A stretch of DNA of 64,000 nucleotides from Ceriagrion tenellum (GCA_963169105.1 OY720639.1:88828593-88892592), one strand, 5' to 3'; numbered from the stretch's first letter, positions 10,981 to 23,006 are shown. Program-made: numbers and translations. Notes: generated by a model from the sequence alone, not told the origin.

Positions 10981-11222
10981 CGCTCGGTAAGGGTTGAGTT
11001 CTCAGAATTATAATGACAATGGAGCATAAAGTCCTCTTAACAAGACAGTATGACATCCATTTTCTCTTTTCCCCATGGTTTTACCAAAAATCTCTGGCTC
11101 GGTTGAAGTATCATTGGATTGATTTAGCTGAACCTGCTCTGAGGCATCTGTGGTGTAAAATCCACGGCCCGAATGGCCTTCATCTGAGAATTACTCCAAT
11201 TTTCCGAATTGACACTCATTAA
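10981..11222 (+). repeat. 360-bp duplicated unit, copy 2
   Basis: Second copy of the unit at 10621. Its 69-codon frame (11013-11222) keeps FSPWFYQKSLA, KYH, HLW and GLHLRIT, and both frames end at a matching RIDT plus stop. The nucleotide identity is visibly diverged, yet the frame is open in both. This could be a TE-encoded small protein or a coincidence of a recent duplication. Confidence 0.65.
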
Positions 11223-11249
11223 GTTCTGTGCAAGGTCGATGTTCCAAAG

Positions 11250-11950
11250 CATGGGCAACCAGGGTCAAGGATGAGAGATGAAGAGGAAGGTTACAGATCA
11301 ACGTGACGTCACTCATGGAAGAACTTGGAAAGCGCGTAGGTAAAGACGTATGAGAGACCGGGCGCTTGATGATGGAGAGCGGTCGGGTGCAAGGGAGAGA
11401 AGTTTTTTCTATATCAGTTTTTTTAAAGAGGAAGAAATTCATCAAAAAGAATCGTCGTTTAAAAAATCTCCATTCTCGCCAAGCTTGGTTTTTAATGCGA
11501 AAGGGAAGACGTCTTGGAACTCGCCCTAATGAAATCGTTTATCAACCGTCCGCATCTACACCACCACGACCACTCCCACCGCCTTATTTCACTTTCGTCC
11601 TTTTCTCGCAGCTATATGAGGTTCCCTCACGCCACTATCCTGCCCGCCCCCGAATCCCAAAAAGTAAAATGATTATGTCCCTCCTTTCACGTGGCCGTTT
11701 TAGATTGAATGCAAGAGAATAGCGCAACTTCATCTCCGGCAGCAATCGCCTTCGCGTCTTCCCCTCAACCAACGGCCGCTTTTGTTCGTACTTCCACCAT
11801 AAGTGTCTACTTCTTTTTCTAACTTACAAGTGCCTCTGATTTTCTCTTGGTAAAGTTAGAATCCCCGAAAATAAAGTGAATATTCGTACATTTTTTTTAT
11901 CTCTCTGTGTTCTCTACAAACGACGTTGTGATTATAAATACCTCTAGGAC
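11250..11950. other. No recognisable gene
   Basis: A 118-codon plus-strand frame (11366-11722) has no domain. The rest is unremarkable AT-rich DNA. Confidence 0.4.
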
Positions 11951-11954
11951 TATT

Positions 11955-12640
11955 GTCTACATCTACATAATACCCTGCGAACCACCACATGAGCGTGTGG
12001 TAGGGGTATTAGGTCACCAGCCGTGTAAAGATGTAAGTTTTTGGGAGATTAAATGGTGACCTGTATTATAGAAGTGTATTTAGTGGAGCTCAATTTTTAT
12101 TGTGGTCACTTATTGTGCGCGGAAAGAACGAGTTTTTGTAACTATATGTTCGGCCGTGTGTCTCTCCTATTTTGTCGCATCTGTCAGACCTAGAGATGTA
12201 ATGAGGAGTCATGATGATATTATTTGTGTCGCTCTGAAAAATATCAGTTCTGAATTTCTCAAGCAACCTAAGACTAGTGTGTAGCCTCCGAGTCTCTATG
12301 GGCTCCCACCTTAATCCCTCTATAAAGTTGTGAGACATTATTTGTACGCTCGTGGCAGTTTTTAACGAAGCGCGCTGCTTTCATTTGTATTTTATTAATT
12401 TTTATGGCTAAATCTTTATGACCAGGGTCCCAAATGCTCGCGGCGTATTCGAGGTGTGGCCAAACCAGAGCGAAGTAGAATCTCTCTTTGACTATTTCAT
12501 CCGAGGACCTTCCTATTATACGTTTAACAAAACCTAGTTTTTTTGCATGTCCAAATGTTTTGCCATGTCAAATTTGTCATGTCCAAAGCATGGTCTATGA
12601 ATTTTATCCATTTTTTGGCTGATTCCGACGTTTCGTCAAA
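11955..12640 (-). mobile_element. CR1/Jockey-type LINE 3' end, copy A
   Basis: On the minus strand the last 82 codons (12090-12338) include WEPIETRRLHTSLRLLEKFR, then PHYISRSDRCDKI, and end in SFFPRTISDHN. This is the well-known C-terminus of CR1/Jockey-superfamily reverse transcriptases (W-x-x-L/I-x-x-RR ... SFFPRTI-x-x-W/H-N). The 3' untranslated region then runs to CTACATCTACATAATACCCTG at 11959. Upstream codons are frame-shifted. Other copies: 16820-17340, 22125-22320, 22377-22795 and 25255-25545. Confidence 0.8.
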
Positions 12641-12710
12641 TTGTTTGGTAACTAATGGACAGTTAATTACTAATGTGTACATATATGATTTTACACTTTC
12701 CCGGCGAATA

Positions 12711-12838
12711 ACATTTGTGTAAATTTCTCGGGCTCGCCACCGGGTAACCTTGAGAATGTGTTACGAGTCGGAACCCGAAACGTCGGCTGCCTATGAATTT
12801 CTTACCCGGTGGCGAACCCGAGAAATATACACAAACTT
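12711..12838. repeat. Inverted-repeat hairpin with hammerhead-like core
   Basis: Arms at 12711-12747 and 12802-12838 are inverted copies (CTCGGGCTCGCCACCGGGTAA and its complement, one or two changes). The loop holds a CCCGAAACGTCGG segment that fits a GAAA, short palindrome ACGT, C layout. The upstream CTGANGA half is degenerate (TTACGA). It is grouped with the other hairpin loci of the window. Confidence 0.6.
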
Positions 12839-13246
12839 GTGTGTACAGTTTGCCTCAAATGTTATATTTTTAATTCATGGATTGAATCATAAGAAGTGTA
12901 TTGCGCATTTGTATCGTTTACCTTCATACGTTTTCTCATGGTTATAACATTGTCTGAAAGATCAAAAACTCTCAGTTTAAATGGTCAACCATCAATGGAC
13001 AACCATCAAATAAACAAACGTTTATGACTACCACAATTTATTTGTTTCACAATCACAAACGCAAAAGACAACAAACGTGAGAAAAAAACTGTATCACTCA
13101 CAGAAAAAAGAGTATCTGAAACCAAAAAGTTTGTGACATACTTCCGCCTAGTAAAAGCTTCCCTTTTCGAAATTACTCTCCGAGTTAATTTCAATTTTTT
13201 TTCTCTATTCTCTTTCAGATCAACGCTCTAAAACAAATAATTTTGT

Positions 13247-13273
13247 TCATTCATTCATTCATTCATTCATTCA
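13247..13273 (+). repeat. (ATTC)n microsatellite
   Basis: About six to seven tandem ATTC units. Confidence 0.95.
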
Positions 13274-13399
13274 CTGTTCAGCACTATATTTCTATAGTAT
13301 TTACTTATCTTTTTTCTTTGGAGGAAATAGTATTGGGTAAAAGAAATTTTGGGAAAACTGGGGTTTTACACCTGTATGTATATATTTACACCTGTATGT

Positions 13400-13760
13400 A
13401 TATATTTATACGTGTTCAAGGTCCTGAAATCCAAAAATCCCACCTATTTGTATGAAAATTTTATATGTAATGTAGATACAGGAAAAAGATCAACTCGTGT
13501 CACTGAGTTATTCTTAGTCCCTAAATTCCATACCTTATTATTTGAGCACTCACTCCTAATTTACTCCTGCAAGTTATGGAATTGTTTACCTGTAAATGTT
13601 AGAACCTCTATCACAATTTCTATATTCAAGAGAAACATGACTGATTACCTATGTAAAATTGCTTAGTTTTTTGTAATATTTTATGTTATGGCATGTATTT
13701 ATTTCTTTTCTATGTTTCAGGGGGCTTAAAGTCCCAGAACAATAAAGACTATTTTCTATT
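13400..13760 (+). pseudogene. LINE reverse transcriptase C-terminus
   Basis: The frame 13349-13666 includes LFLVPKFHTLLFEHSLLIYS, then KLWNCLPVNVR, then SIFKRNMTDYL. This is the classic terminal segment of a Jockey/CR1-like polyprotein: a P-x-x-x-T stretch, Y-x-x-x-x-WN-x-LP, then F-K-x-x-L. An AATAAA lies at 13741 in the 3' tail, which ends in a TTCTATTCTATG run. A 21-bp tandem duplication (13369-13410) sits near its 5' break. Confidence 0.7.
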
Positions 13761-14805
13761 CTATGTGCGTCATATCGTATATGCCACATGCATCCGTGCG
13801 ACCATGAGAAACCGCCAAAAACTCAACCTTATATCTCCTCCACAAACGAAATGTATGGTACTCTTCTGCTCAAGTGAAACCGTCTTAAGTTATGTTCCTT
13901 AGTTCTTGCTCTCGTGTTAAGCTTAAACCGGACTATAATTTGCATGTCTTCATCTTTCTTCTCCCGTCCTTCCATTGATATTCCCTCCCACCGCCCGCTC
14001 AGTTTCTGCGCTGTTATCGTCTTCCTGGTGGATATCATGGTCAGTTGGCAGGCTCCGTTCCATGTCGGAAAAGGGCGTTCGTCGTATTTTGAGGTGACCT
14101 GTTATCTTTACCGTCGAGTTCTCTGTGTGGCTCATTGAATTCTGGAAAACGTCGTGCGTTTCGAAAACACGGGGATGAATGCGATGATGCGTCCGCATAA
14201 AATTATGGATTCGGGACTTAAAATACGCACGAGTCACGCTTCCACGTCCTGCGTGTGAAATAAATATTTTACATCAATTAATTGACACGAATTCAGCGCT
14301 TGATATGTGCTAAAAATACCTTACACCTTTGCTACCAGCGCATTCTAACGGAAGATAGAGGAAACACTGCATGTGCATGCGTACAAGTTTACAACAAAAC
14401 TGTGTAAATTTTTCTTCATTTGATGCGTGACTGATAATTATAAGTCAAATGGTATAAATACTACACAGAATATCTGCCATCAGTTTGAAATCTAAGAAAA
14501 GTAACTCTTGAAACATTTAATAGTAACTGAGTGCTATGAATTCTTCTCGAATTCACTTTTGTTTTTATCGAATGTGCGGATAATCATTAGTGGGAACGCA
14601 TAAAAATATAAATGTATAAATAAGAATAGTGCACGATAAAGAAGTAAATGAATGACGATTTCCTGTGAGTTATCGATGGAATACATCGTTAAATTGTAAA
14701 ATAAGCCCATCAGCTCGTGAGCCTGGAGAAAAATGGGGGTTAACAATGATTTGAATATAAGACACTGTCCATGGCGTTACTCGGTTGAACTTCTTCGTAA
14801 TGAAT
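13760..14805. other. No recognisable gene
   Basis: Short overlapping frames only; AT-rich. Confidence 0.4.
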
Positions 14806-14810
14806 AAAGT

Positions 14811-15033
14811 AACAAGTACTTGGTTATTATTCCGCACTTTATTTAAAGCAAAATCACCTAGGTTTCGGCATATCAAGCCATCATTAGGTGTTTTCTTCTC
14901 GAATTTACAATAGATTTAACTGGATGTGCAGATAATCATTAATTTAAACACATCAGGTGATAAATGCATGATATGCCGAAACCTAGTTCGTGGTGCTTTA
15001 AATAAAGTGTGGAATTATAGCCAAATACTTGTT
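14811..15033. repeat. Inverted duplication with hammerhead-like hairpins
   Basis: The arms 14811-14875 and about 14968-15031 are inverted copies around CACTTTATTTAAAGCA and GGTTTCGGCATATCA. Read on the minus strand, 14854-14889 gives CTAATGA, one base, a GGC/GCC stem, GAAA, then the palindrome ACCTAGGT. The right copy has lost the CTGANGA half. It resembles head-to-head Penelope-type terminal repeats. Confidence 0.6.
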
Positions 15034-15207
15034 TTTCATTTGCTGACAAAGATGCCGCACAGGGAAAGCTCGCATTACAGCTTTTAGAATAGGCCACCTT
15101 AGCAAGCGCCCTCTCCATCCGCCTAAATGAGATCAACAGAGTTACTAATCTACTTAAACTGGCAATGAACAAGATAAAATTTGTAACTCCCACACTTTGT
15201 TTAAAAT

Positions 15208-15246
15208 TTACGACCGGTTTCGGCTGTCAAGCCATCTTCAGAACTA
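15208..15246 (-). ncRNA. Hammerhead-like motif
   Basis: The minus strand reads CTGAAGA, T, a GGC/GCC stem with the loop TTGACA, GAAA, then CCGG, U, C. This gives the conserved core, a stem II and a self-complementary stem III ending in the UH cleavage position. One extra base separates the core from stem II relative to the canonical hammerhead, and stem I is weak. Self-cleavage is not shown. Confidence 0.35.
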
Positions 15247-15249
15247 GAT

Positions 15250-16815
15250 AACTACTTAAACTGACCAGAAATTTAAGTTAAGTAACTCTTTAAAACGTAT
15301 ATTGACTAATGAGTGCTACGGATTTCACTCCATTGTATCATAGTTTTCTCCGAAAATGCGAATTATTATTATTTAAAGATATTGAAAATATGTTTAGGGG
15401 GACGAAGTTTAGAGAAGTTTATGCATGTTGATTTCCCAAAGTTATCGATGGAAATAATTGTAAATTGCAACTGTTGTGCATCAGCACGTAAACGATCGTG
15501 GAAAATCGGAGTTGACAAGATGGCGGACAGGCCACGTCCACGTAAGAGCTTCTAGCATTGGCCACCATGGCAGGCTCCATCTACGTATACTTGGCCTTAT
15601 TAAAGGAATCACAGTTCAACTAAGCTCTTGCCCACAGTTCAACTAAGAGCGATTTTCTTTTCTCTCCAGAACCACACTACAATATTTTCTGTCCAATATT
15701 CTTCTTTTTTTATTCTTTACCGCCCATTATTCACGTCGTACAGTGGGTCCAAAAGGGAAAAAGCTGGCCAAAAGTCATACTTCAACTTTTTCTGAGATAT
15801 TTTCGACGGTTTTTTTTGTGCCTCTATGTTTTCAAATTCTGACTAGTTCGCGATTCAAGTTCCGTGACTTAGTTTTTCCATATAATTTCCTTCAGAAGTA
15901 GACATTTTACCTTAAAATATTTTCTATAAATTAGATATGGAATATTTGTATTGCTGTTGTAGTTATTATAGAGTTCTCATACATGGGAACAGGGTTTTCT
16001 CAGTGTATCATATCAGAATTTGAATTTATACTCTAGGTACAGTTGAATTAATGTCAAAAGTGAACTGCATTGGTCAAATACATTTTGGGTGGACGTAATG
16101 AGAACATTAATGCAGTATCTGTATATTGGCCAGCGTTTTCCGATTTGGGCCCACTGCGCGTCGTGTCAACAAGCCAACATGAATACATCAGAAAGTGGTC
16201 ACGTATGAGTGAAACAAGGTTTTCAGAATCAACATATTGCCTATCAAATGTTGGTAACATTAATTCATCATTAGTGTAACATTTAGGTCTTTTATAAAAA
16301 AATCGAGAACTAAAATGGTTATGTATTAAGCAATGTAAAGGTTAGAGCACTCTAGTATCGATTATGTAGTCTGTTTGTTAGCGTCAAACTAACTTTTCAA
16401 ATGCGTGAGCGGCCATTTTGACTTTCGGAAACTTAGAACCGTCAGGAACATTCATGAGTGTACTCTGTGGTACCCGTGACGTCGCTTTTTGGCTTCCCCA
16501 CACTCTGCAAAAGCAGGTGGGGAATGCCAGGAAACTTTCCGAATCCTGCGAAAATGTGCTTATGGTCTCGTGTGCGAGTTAACTTGGGCGTATTCCTCTG
16601 TGACTGCATGAACTTGAAATCTGAACGTACTTGTAATCCGTATGACTGAGTTAGCTGTAGAGTGCAAATGCAACTGACATGCAAATCATATAGAACGAGT
16701 GGATATATAAATCACTTTATTTATGCCCGGTTTTGTTATGTCTATTTAGCGTGAGCCATAAGGATAGGTAGCCTTTACGTCTCTAAATTCTACAACTACC
16801 TACTTCCCTGGAAGC
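15250..16815. other. No recognisable gene
   Basis: Several chance frames (up to 80 codons) on both strands. Nothing was recognised. Confidence 0.4.
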
Positions 16816-16819
16816 AGCC

Positions 16820-17340
16820 GAGTGCATTAAGGGAGTGTATTACGTGGGGTTTAGTTTTTATTGTGGTTGGTAATTATGCGCAGAAAGAACGAGTTTGTGT
16901 ACCTATCTGTTCGGCTATGTATTTCTCTTATTTTATCGCTTCTGCCATACCTATAGATGTAGCGATGTGTAATGAAAATATTCTCTGTGTCGAATTGCAA
17001 CACATCAGTTCTGAATTTCTCAAGCAAGCTTAGCCTAGCGTGTAGCCCCCGAGTCTCTAGGGGCTCCTACTTTTATCCCTATAAAAGTTGAGTAACACTA
17101 TATTTTTGCTCGTTGGAGTTTTAACAAAGCGAGCAGATTTATTTGTAATTTATTAATTTTTTGTTAAATCTTTATGACCAGGGTTAAAAATCCTCACAGT
17201 CAATTGGAGGTATTGCCTAATCAGACAAAAGTAGCATCTCCCTTTTAGTTTTTCATCCGAGGACCTTCCGCTAACACGCTTAAGAAAATCCAGTTTCTTT
17301 AACTCTGTGCCGCATATGTTTTGTATGCATGTTATTGGTT
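16820..17340 (-). mobile_element. CR1/Jockey-type LINE 3' end, copy B
   Basis: Reverse-complement similarity to copy A across the SFFPRTI-encoding region, the WEP motif and the upstream segment. It contains extra stops and indels, so it is older than copy A. Confidence 0.7.
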
Positions 17341-18170
17341 ACTGAGGAATCTTGTTTCAAGGTTTAATTTTTATTTTCGGTTAGTTGCCATGAATGTTAA
17401 CGAATGAAGAGCATAGCCACATTGGTGTACATTTGTGACTCCAATGTGCAATATCCGAGCTGAATACGAGATGCACAAAGCAATCAAACCATTGACAACA
17501 CACAAATTAGGGGAGAAAGTACAAAGATGAATACTTGTATTGCATTTCCTCCGTAATTAGTATAAATTACTTTGTCTCGTCCTAGTCTGTCATGAGAGAG
17601 TCAGGATCTCGCAGAACTCCTAAGGAAAACTTGACTGCCAATCCTTCGGGACTCTCGGAATGAAAGCTTGTCTGCCGGCTTTTGGAAGTCGGTTAAATCA
17701 TCTCCCTCAAAGGAATTGTCCTACTTCTGGTTGCTCATTGTTAAGAAGATGCTTAGTTTTGTTGTTTCAAGGTCACCCTGTGACTGTGTGTGGGGTTATT
17801 TGTCTGATATTCTGATTAGCAGCTCAATTAAAAGTCAAACGTGATATAAGTGTACGTAACGTTTATATTTGGTCGCTCAAATTTGATAAACGTGTGAGCA
17901 TGCATTAAAAGAGAAGATTATGAAATCTCATCATTCTATGCTTGTTTTTGGATGTTGACTCCGTCAACAATTGGACGGAAGGGCAAACATTCCTTGATTG
18001 TAATTAAGGAATCAAATCACCTCGCCAATTATGTATCGATTTGAAAATGGAAATCTAATAATCTATATCGCACTGTTATCATTTGACCTTCTTGTTTGAC
18101 TGTCCCACGGCAATTTTTTCTGAGTCATATCACCTTCATCAATCAATGTGAAATTTGGAGCATAGGCAAC
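17340..18170. other. No recognisable gene
   Basis: No open frame of note and no known repeat. Immediately left of the Tigger insertion. Confidence 0.4.
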
Positions 18171-18507
18171 TACAGTAGAAGATCGATAATCCGGAAATCT
18201 AAATAACGGAAGCATCTAAACAACGGAAGGTTTTCCAGAATTTGGCGAATTTTTGATTTTTTAAGTTACGCCGCCAAAAATGTAGTTATATAAGCGGTTA
18301 AATTGCCGTTTTGGAGCCTGTGTGACTTCGTGTCAATCCTCCGAGAGCCAGACAATGAATTCGCCCTTTTCATCCGTAGAATATCTTATTCCGTGATTTG
18401 GAATGTATCTACAGGTGATTCTACGCAACAGTATCTACGGCATCAACATACGACGTCTATTTCGCGAGCTTCCGCGACTTCCTTGCGAGAGGAATGAAGG
18501 TGGGTTA

Positions 18508-19041
18508 GGCCTCTCTCACACTAGGCGAATTTTGGACGCGTGGTTTCCGCGCGGAATCCGCGTACTTTTATTGGGCATTGGAGGGCATGCGACCTTTCAC
18601 ACTTGTTTCTGCGCGTCCAAAGTTCGCGCGGCCACCGGGCGGCGACCGCGAACCTACCGTGCCCCCTCGAGAACTCGTGGCGACCGCCTGGAGCCTGAAA
18701 GACGTAGAATTGTTTATCGGTCTTGTCCCAAAGAGTCCTGTGCTGTGGGATAAGTATTAGAAGAGTAAATGGACAGAATTGCAACAAGATATGCATGGCG
18801 TGAGATTTGCGTCATATTGGATGAAGATTTTGAAAACAAAAGTGAAGCTGAAAGAAAACAATTTGGTAAGCGTAACTGCAATTTATTTCAATTTGGAAAC
18901 CATTTTCAATATTTTTTTACAATTAAAATATGAAAATAACAATTCTCTTTCTTATCCAAATCCAGCTCCACCCGGTTGCTCGATCGCGCGGATTCCGCGC
19001 ATAAACCGCGCGTCCAAAATTCGCCTAGTGTGAAAGAGGTC
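18508..19041 (+). mobile_element. Nested PIF/Harbinger derivative with MADF remnant
   Basis: TTA flanks both sides (18505-18507 and 19042-19044), the target duplication of PIF/Harbinger elements. The termini are long imperfect inverted repeats: left GGCCTCTCTCACACTAGGCG, right, read inward, GACCTCTTTCACACTAGGCG. Similarity continues for about 55 bp. Inside, two adjacent frames, separated by a stop and a frameshift, read ELFIGLVPKSPVLWDK and then MDRIATRYAWREICVILDED. They look like a MADF domain, as in the second protein of Harbinger elements, and are followed by a GTAAGC splice-donor-like site. It is a deletion derivative without transposase. Confidence 0.8.
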
Positions 19042-19633
19042 TTAAAGTTTATATTGTGCGCGCCGCACGTCCAAAGTTACTCACATTGTATCATAGGGGT
19101 TTGGCGGTTTTATGAAAAATGGGTGGCACGTGAATACCACTGTTTATTCCCTTCCCGTAAATACGATTACATACTGTTTTCATTCATTGCGCTACAATCA
19201 TCTTGGAGAGAAATTCTGTGACTTTCATCTTCATGGGCGGGCGCATGAATATATAGGGCGGGCGACTTCCGCGGCAAAGCCCATAGACTAGAGGGCCTTT
19301 TTCAGACTGAGTCATGCGGACTTCCCAGGTGAACGACTTGAGGACACCGAGCTCCACCCCACTCCCCCACTCTAAGACATTGTGCGCAACGCATGTCAAA
19401 ATTACTCAATGTAATACCCTGAAAAGACCCTCACCCCCACAAATTTTATGCTGGCCTCTCAGCCCCCAAAATACAAATTTGAAAAGGGTTCTCGTGAACT
19501 CAGTGGAACTTGGTTCATTTCAGAATCAGTTGTTTGCTGGTTGCTTTCAGATAGCGTTGAGCAGGTTGAGTCGTACAGTGAAAACTCCAGAAAGAGACTT
19601 GGGTCAAGGAAGCAGTAGTAGGCTCCAAGTGAA

Positions 19634-21201
19634 AGGAAAACTCTCTCCCTTCAACAAAAAATGGAGTTACTGCCAAAATTGGACCGAGGTGTCAGTGTTC
19701 CACAGCTTCGTCAGGAGTATGTGGTCGGGCAATCGACCATTTATGACATCAAGGGACAGAGAGAAACTTTTGCTATTCGTTGCAGTCTAAATCGTTGGCC
19801 GGAATTTCCAAAAGAAGAAATTTACGTGAGCCAAGTAACAATGAACTGGACAAGACGGTGTATGCGTGGTTACCGCAGCAACGAAGTGAAGGCATCCTAA
19901 TTTCTGGCGGAATCATAATGGAAAAAGGTAAATATTTCCACAAGCAACTTATTATCACCTCACCGTACGAGTATACAACAGGGTGGCTACAGAAGTTTAA
20001 ATATCGGCATGGCATTCGGTATCTGAAAGTTAACGGAGAAAAATTGTCAGCAGATCATGATGCTACCGAAGAGTATGTACGAGCTGGCAAAGTTGATGGA
20101 AGAACAATCTTACACCAGATCAGATTTACAACATGGATGAGACTGGTTAGCTCTGGTGCTGTCTTCCTCGAAAAACTTGTTTGCAGTGACGAGAAGACTG
20201 CGACCGGAGCTAAAGAATCTATGGCAAGACTCACAATCACGGCTTATGTTAATGCTGCCGGAAGCCATAAATGCGGACTCATGGTTATCGGAAAAAGTGC
20301 CGCGTGTGGTGGCATGGTGCGAAAAAACCACGCGTGTTTAAGGGCATCTGTCAGTTTCCTGTGATTTACATGGCAAATAAACGAGCGAGGATAACGCAGG
20401 AATTATTTAAATAATGATTTCATCGTCATTTTGTGCCAGAGGTTCGGAAAATTTTCAAGAGTATAGGGCTGCCGGAAAATTAAAAAAATATATTGTTGTT
20501 GGACAACTGCACAGTGCATCCCCCGCAAAAACTCATCGAGAATAATGTAACAGTGTCATTCTTACCACATAACTGCACATCCCTCATCCAGCCATTTGAT
20601 CAAGGGATAATAAACAGCCTCAAGTGTCACTAACGAAGTGAAATCATGAAAAAAAACTATCCATCGTGGAAGTCCCTTCAGCTGCGAAGAATTTAACAAA
20701 GAATTTGCTATGAAAAAGTGGTATGGTGCATTGCTGAAGCGTGAGGCAGGTTACACCCAATAATTTGAAAAGGTGCTGGAGTAACGTGCTGCCGGATTTT
20801 CAAAACCACTGCGAGGAAACTGACGGCCCACAGGAATTTCATGGTTTCCGCCTCCAGGTGATAACTTTTCCCATTTCGTAAATTTTGTTAAAGAGTCGAA
20901 TGCCAATATGAGCGATGAATAGATAAAATAGTGGAATGACTGTGACAATGATGCACCTGTGTATCAATGCCTCACCGATGGTAAGATTTTGGATGCCGTA
21001 ACGGGTTCATCAATTGTTGAAAACATCGATGAAGATGGGATGGAAAGTAATTGCAGCTCAGACGAGGAAAAAATAACGAATTCTGATGCAATTACACATG
21101 CGGAAAAACTGATTAAGTACTTGGAACAGAGAACCTCTTCCGACGATACGGAGATATTTCAGCTGTATAGGATAAAGAACAATCTAATGAAAGAGACGTA
21201 G
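19634..21201 (+). pseudogene. jerky/Tigger transposase (broken)
   Basis: Pieces in several frames line up in family order. First is an N-terminal CENP-B/psq-type helix-turn-helix (MELLPKLDRGVSVPQLRQEY, then STIYDIK). Next is a CENP-B-type DNA-binding domain (VYAWLPQQRSEG, GWLQKFKYRHGIRYLK, EKLSADHDATEEYV). The DDE_1 core follows: first aspartate in DQIYNMDETG (20123-20152), second in ILLLDNC (about 20504), third in IQPFDQGIINSLK (about 20600). The last two are about 31 residues apart. The acidic C-terminus ends at 21201. A stop follows NMDETG directly and frameshifts occur near 19770, 20160 and 20330, so no functional protein is made. Confidence 0.88.
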
Positions 21202-21959
21202 CCAGTGGAAACAGGTGAAGCTCACAGACCTCTTGAAGAAGACAGCATCACCAACATTCGTGTGTTGCTGCCACGGATAATGTGGGTCACTCCGCCGAGG
21301 GCCAATAAAGATCCATAAGACGTGATGGTAAGCAAACATTTCAATTTTTTTGGGATTTACGCCACTTCAGAACGTATTAATAATTTATCAAGTTCATGCC
21401 AAGTAGTTTTTCCAAAATACCCGCGATTTCCCCACCTCGTAGGATTCACTGCGACTGTTAACATTAAATTTAAGAATTCAAACTGTTGATATTCCTAGTA
21501 TTGTATTCGAAGTGGGATTGTTAATTACCAAAACCTCCGATATGTTTACGCAGCTAGTCATTAAAGCGACGTAGAATTTACGATAGGGGCATGTTGAAAA
21601 ATATGGGCTGGCGAAATATTGATGTTCTACCCGGATTGTAAAGTTAAGTGCCATTTTTCTTCCATTTAGAGGTGGCCTCATCTAGATTGCCTTCACGATT
21701 CGTCATTTACGAACGAAGAACTTTTTTAAATGTTTTACATCATATAGAGTTTATGATAGTACTTTAGTTTTTCTCATTACTTGCCCCCTCATTCATCAAG
21801 GCATCATATCCGTAGAGTCGCTCTCGCTCTTTCCGTTAATCTACCTACCGTGTTGCAGTGTTGCATACTTCAAGGAAAGTGATCTATACACCGGAAATAT
21901 CGTAATTCCGGAACGCGTCTGATCCCGCGTATTCCGGATTATCGATCTTCTACTGTAGT

Positions 21960-22120
21960 ATGGGATAGCGTTTCACATGAGGCGACTCCAGATCTATACC
22001 TTAGGGACACTTCAAGTTTCTTGGCGACCATTTATATCAAGGGGCATTTTAATGATTTCCGTAAGACTAGAATACTTAATTAACCGCTGATGTGCGAGAT
22101 ATGAGAAGTATGTTTCACAG
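21960..22120. other. Flank of the Tigger element
   Basis: Nothing recognised. Confidence 0.4.
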
Positions 22121-22124
22121 AGAT

Positions 22125-22320
22125 ACAGAGAAAATTATTATGACGCCTCACTTCATCTTCAGGTCTGACAGAAGCGAAAGAATAAGATAAAAACATTGCC
22201 GAACAGATACGTACAAAAACTCGTTCTTTCCGCGCACAATAAGCGACCACAATAAAAACTGAACTCCACTAAATACATTCCCATAATAATCTTCACCGTT
22301 TCACCTCGTAAAACCTTATC
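22125..22320 (+). mobile_element. CR1/Jockey-type LINE 3' end, copy C1
   Basis: Plus-strand match to the terminal codons and 3' region of copy A (ACTCGTTCTTTCCGCGCACA block). Truncated 5' and 3', with a diverged tail. Confidence 0.7.
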
Positions 22321-22376
22321 CATTAAATAATTAATTGGAATTATAAATTGAAGTTCTTATGGACTAATATGTCAGC

Positions 22377-22795
22377 TTGCCATTAGTACGAGCGAACATG
22401 TGTGTACCACAACTTTTAGAGGGATTATGGTGGGAGCCCCTAGAGACTCAGAGGCTACCCACTGGGCTTAGCTTGCTTGAGAAATTCAGAACTGGTGTGT
22501 TTCAAATCGACACAGAGAATATTTTCATTACACATCACTACATCTTTAGGTATGGCAGAAGCGATAAAATAAGAGAAATTCATTGCCGAACTGATCGGTT
22601 GCAAAAACTCGTTCTTTCCGCGCACAATAAGCGAACACAGTAAAAAATGGACTCCACTCAATGCATTCCCATAATACACGTCACCATTTCACGGACCCAA
22701 ACCTCATTCCTTACATATTTACACGGCTGGTGTCCTAACACCCCCAGCCACACTCCCATGCGGCGGCTTGCATGGTAGTAGATTTAGACGTACCC
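22377..22795 (+). mobile_element. CR1/Jockey-type LINE 3' end, copy C2
   Basis: An 88-codon frame (22377-22643) includes WEPLETQRLPTGLSLLEKFR, then THHYIFRYGRSDKIREIHCR. The 3' untranslated region runs through a CCACACTCCCATGCGGCGGC block to GTAGATTTAGACGT. It lies just after copy C1 in the same orientation. Confidence 0.78.
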
Positions 22796-22802
22796 ACAGA
22801 AA

Positions 22803-23006
22803 CAAAGAATTGGAAAGATAATAATAATTTCTTTATACGTAATAGCCGAAGCCAATTACTACATAATTAATATATGGACGAACACACACAACCATGCCCA
22901 GGGAGGTGTAAATATCCTACCCAGGCGGGACTCGAACCCGCGACCTTCGGTTTGGCATGCGAGGATTTTTATCCGAGGACTTTACCCCGCCGCCACCGAG
23001 GCCGGC
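22803..23006 (-). repeat. tRNA-derived SINE
   Basis: On the minus strand a tRNA-like head starts at GCCTCGGTGGCGGC, with acceptor GCCTCGG identical to the SINE at 1868. Box B is GGGTTCGAGTCCC with a perfect GCGGG/CCCGC T-stem. The body continues CCTGGGCATGGTTGTGTGTG, a motif found in widespread insect SINEs. The tail is A/T-rich. The head abuts the hairpin at 23007. Confidence 0.75.

Larger units (their letters stand above)
18173..21955 (+). mobile_element. jerky/Tigger-type (pogo superfamily) DNA transposon
   Basis: Both ends are bounded by TA and carry perfect 23-bp terminal inverted repeats, starting CAGTAGAAGATCGATAATCC. With the TA target duplication the match is 25 bp (18171-18195 against 21933-21957). 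TA duplication and a CAGT start are typical of pogo/Tigger elements. The element is about 3.8 kb and encodes a degraded jerky-type transposase (19634-21201). A PIF/Harbinger derivative is nested at 18508-19041. The intact ends beside a broken gene suggest an element that was autonomous when it arrived. Confidence 0.92.
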
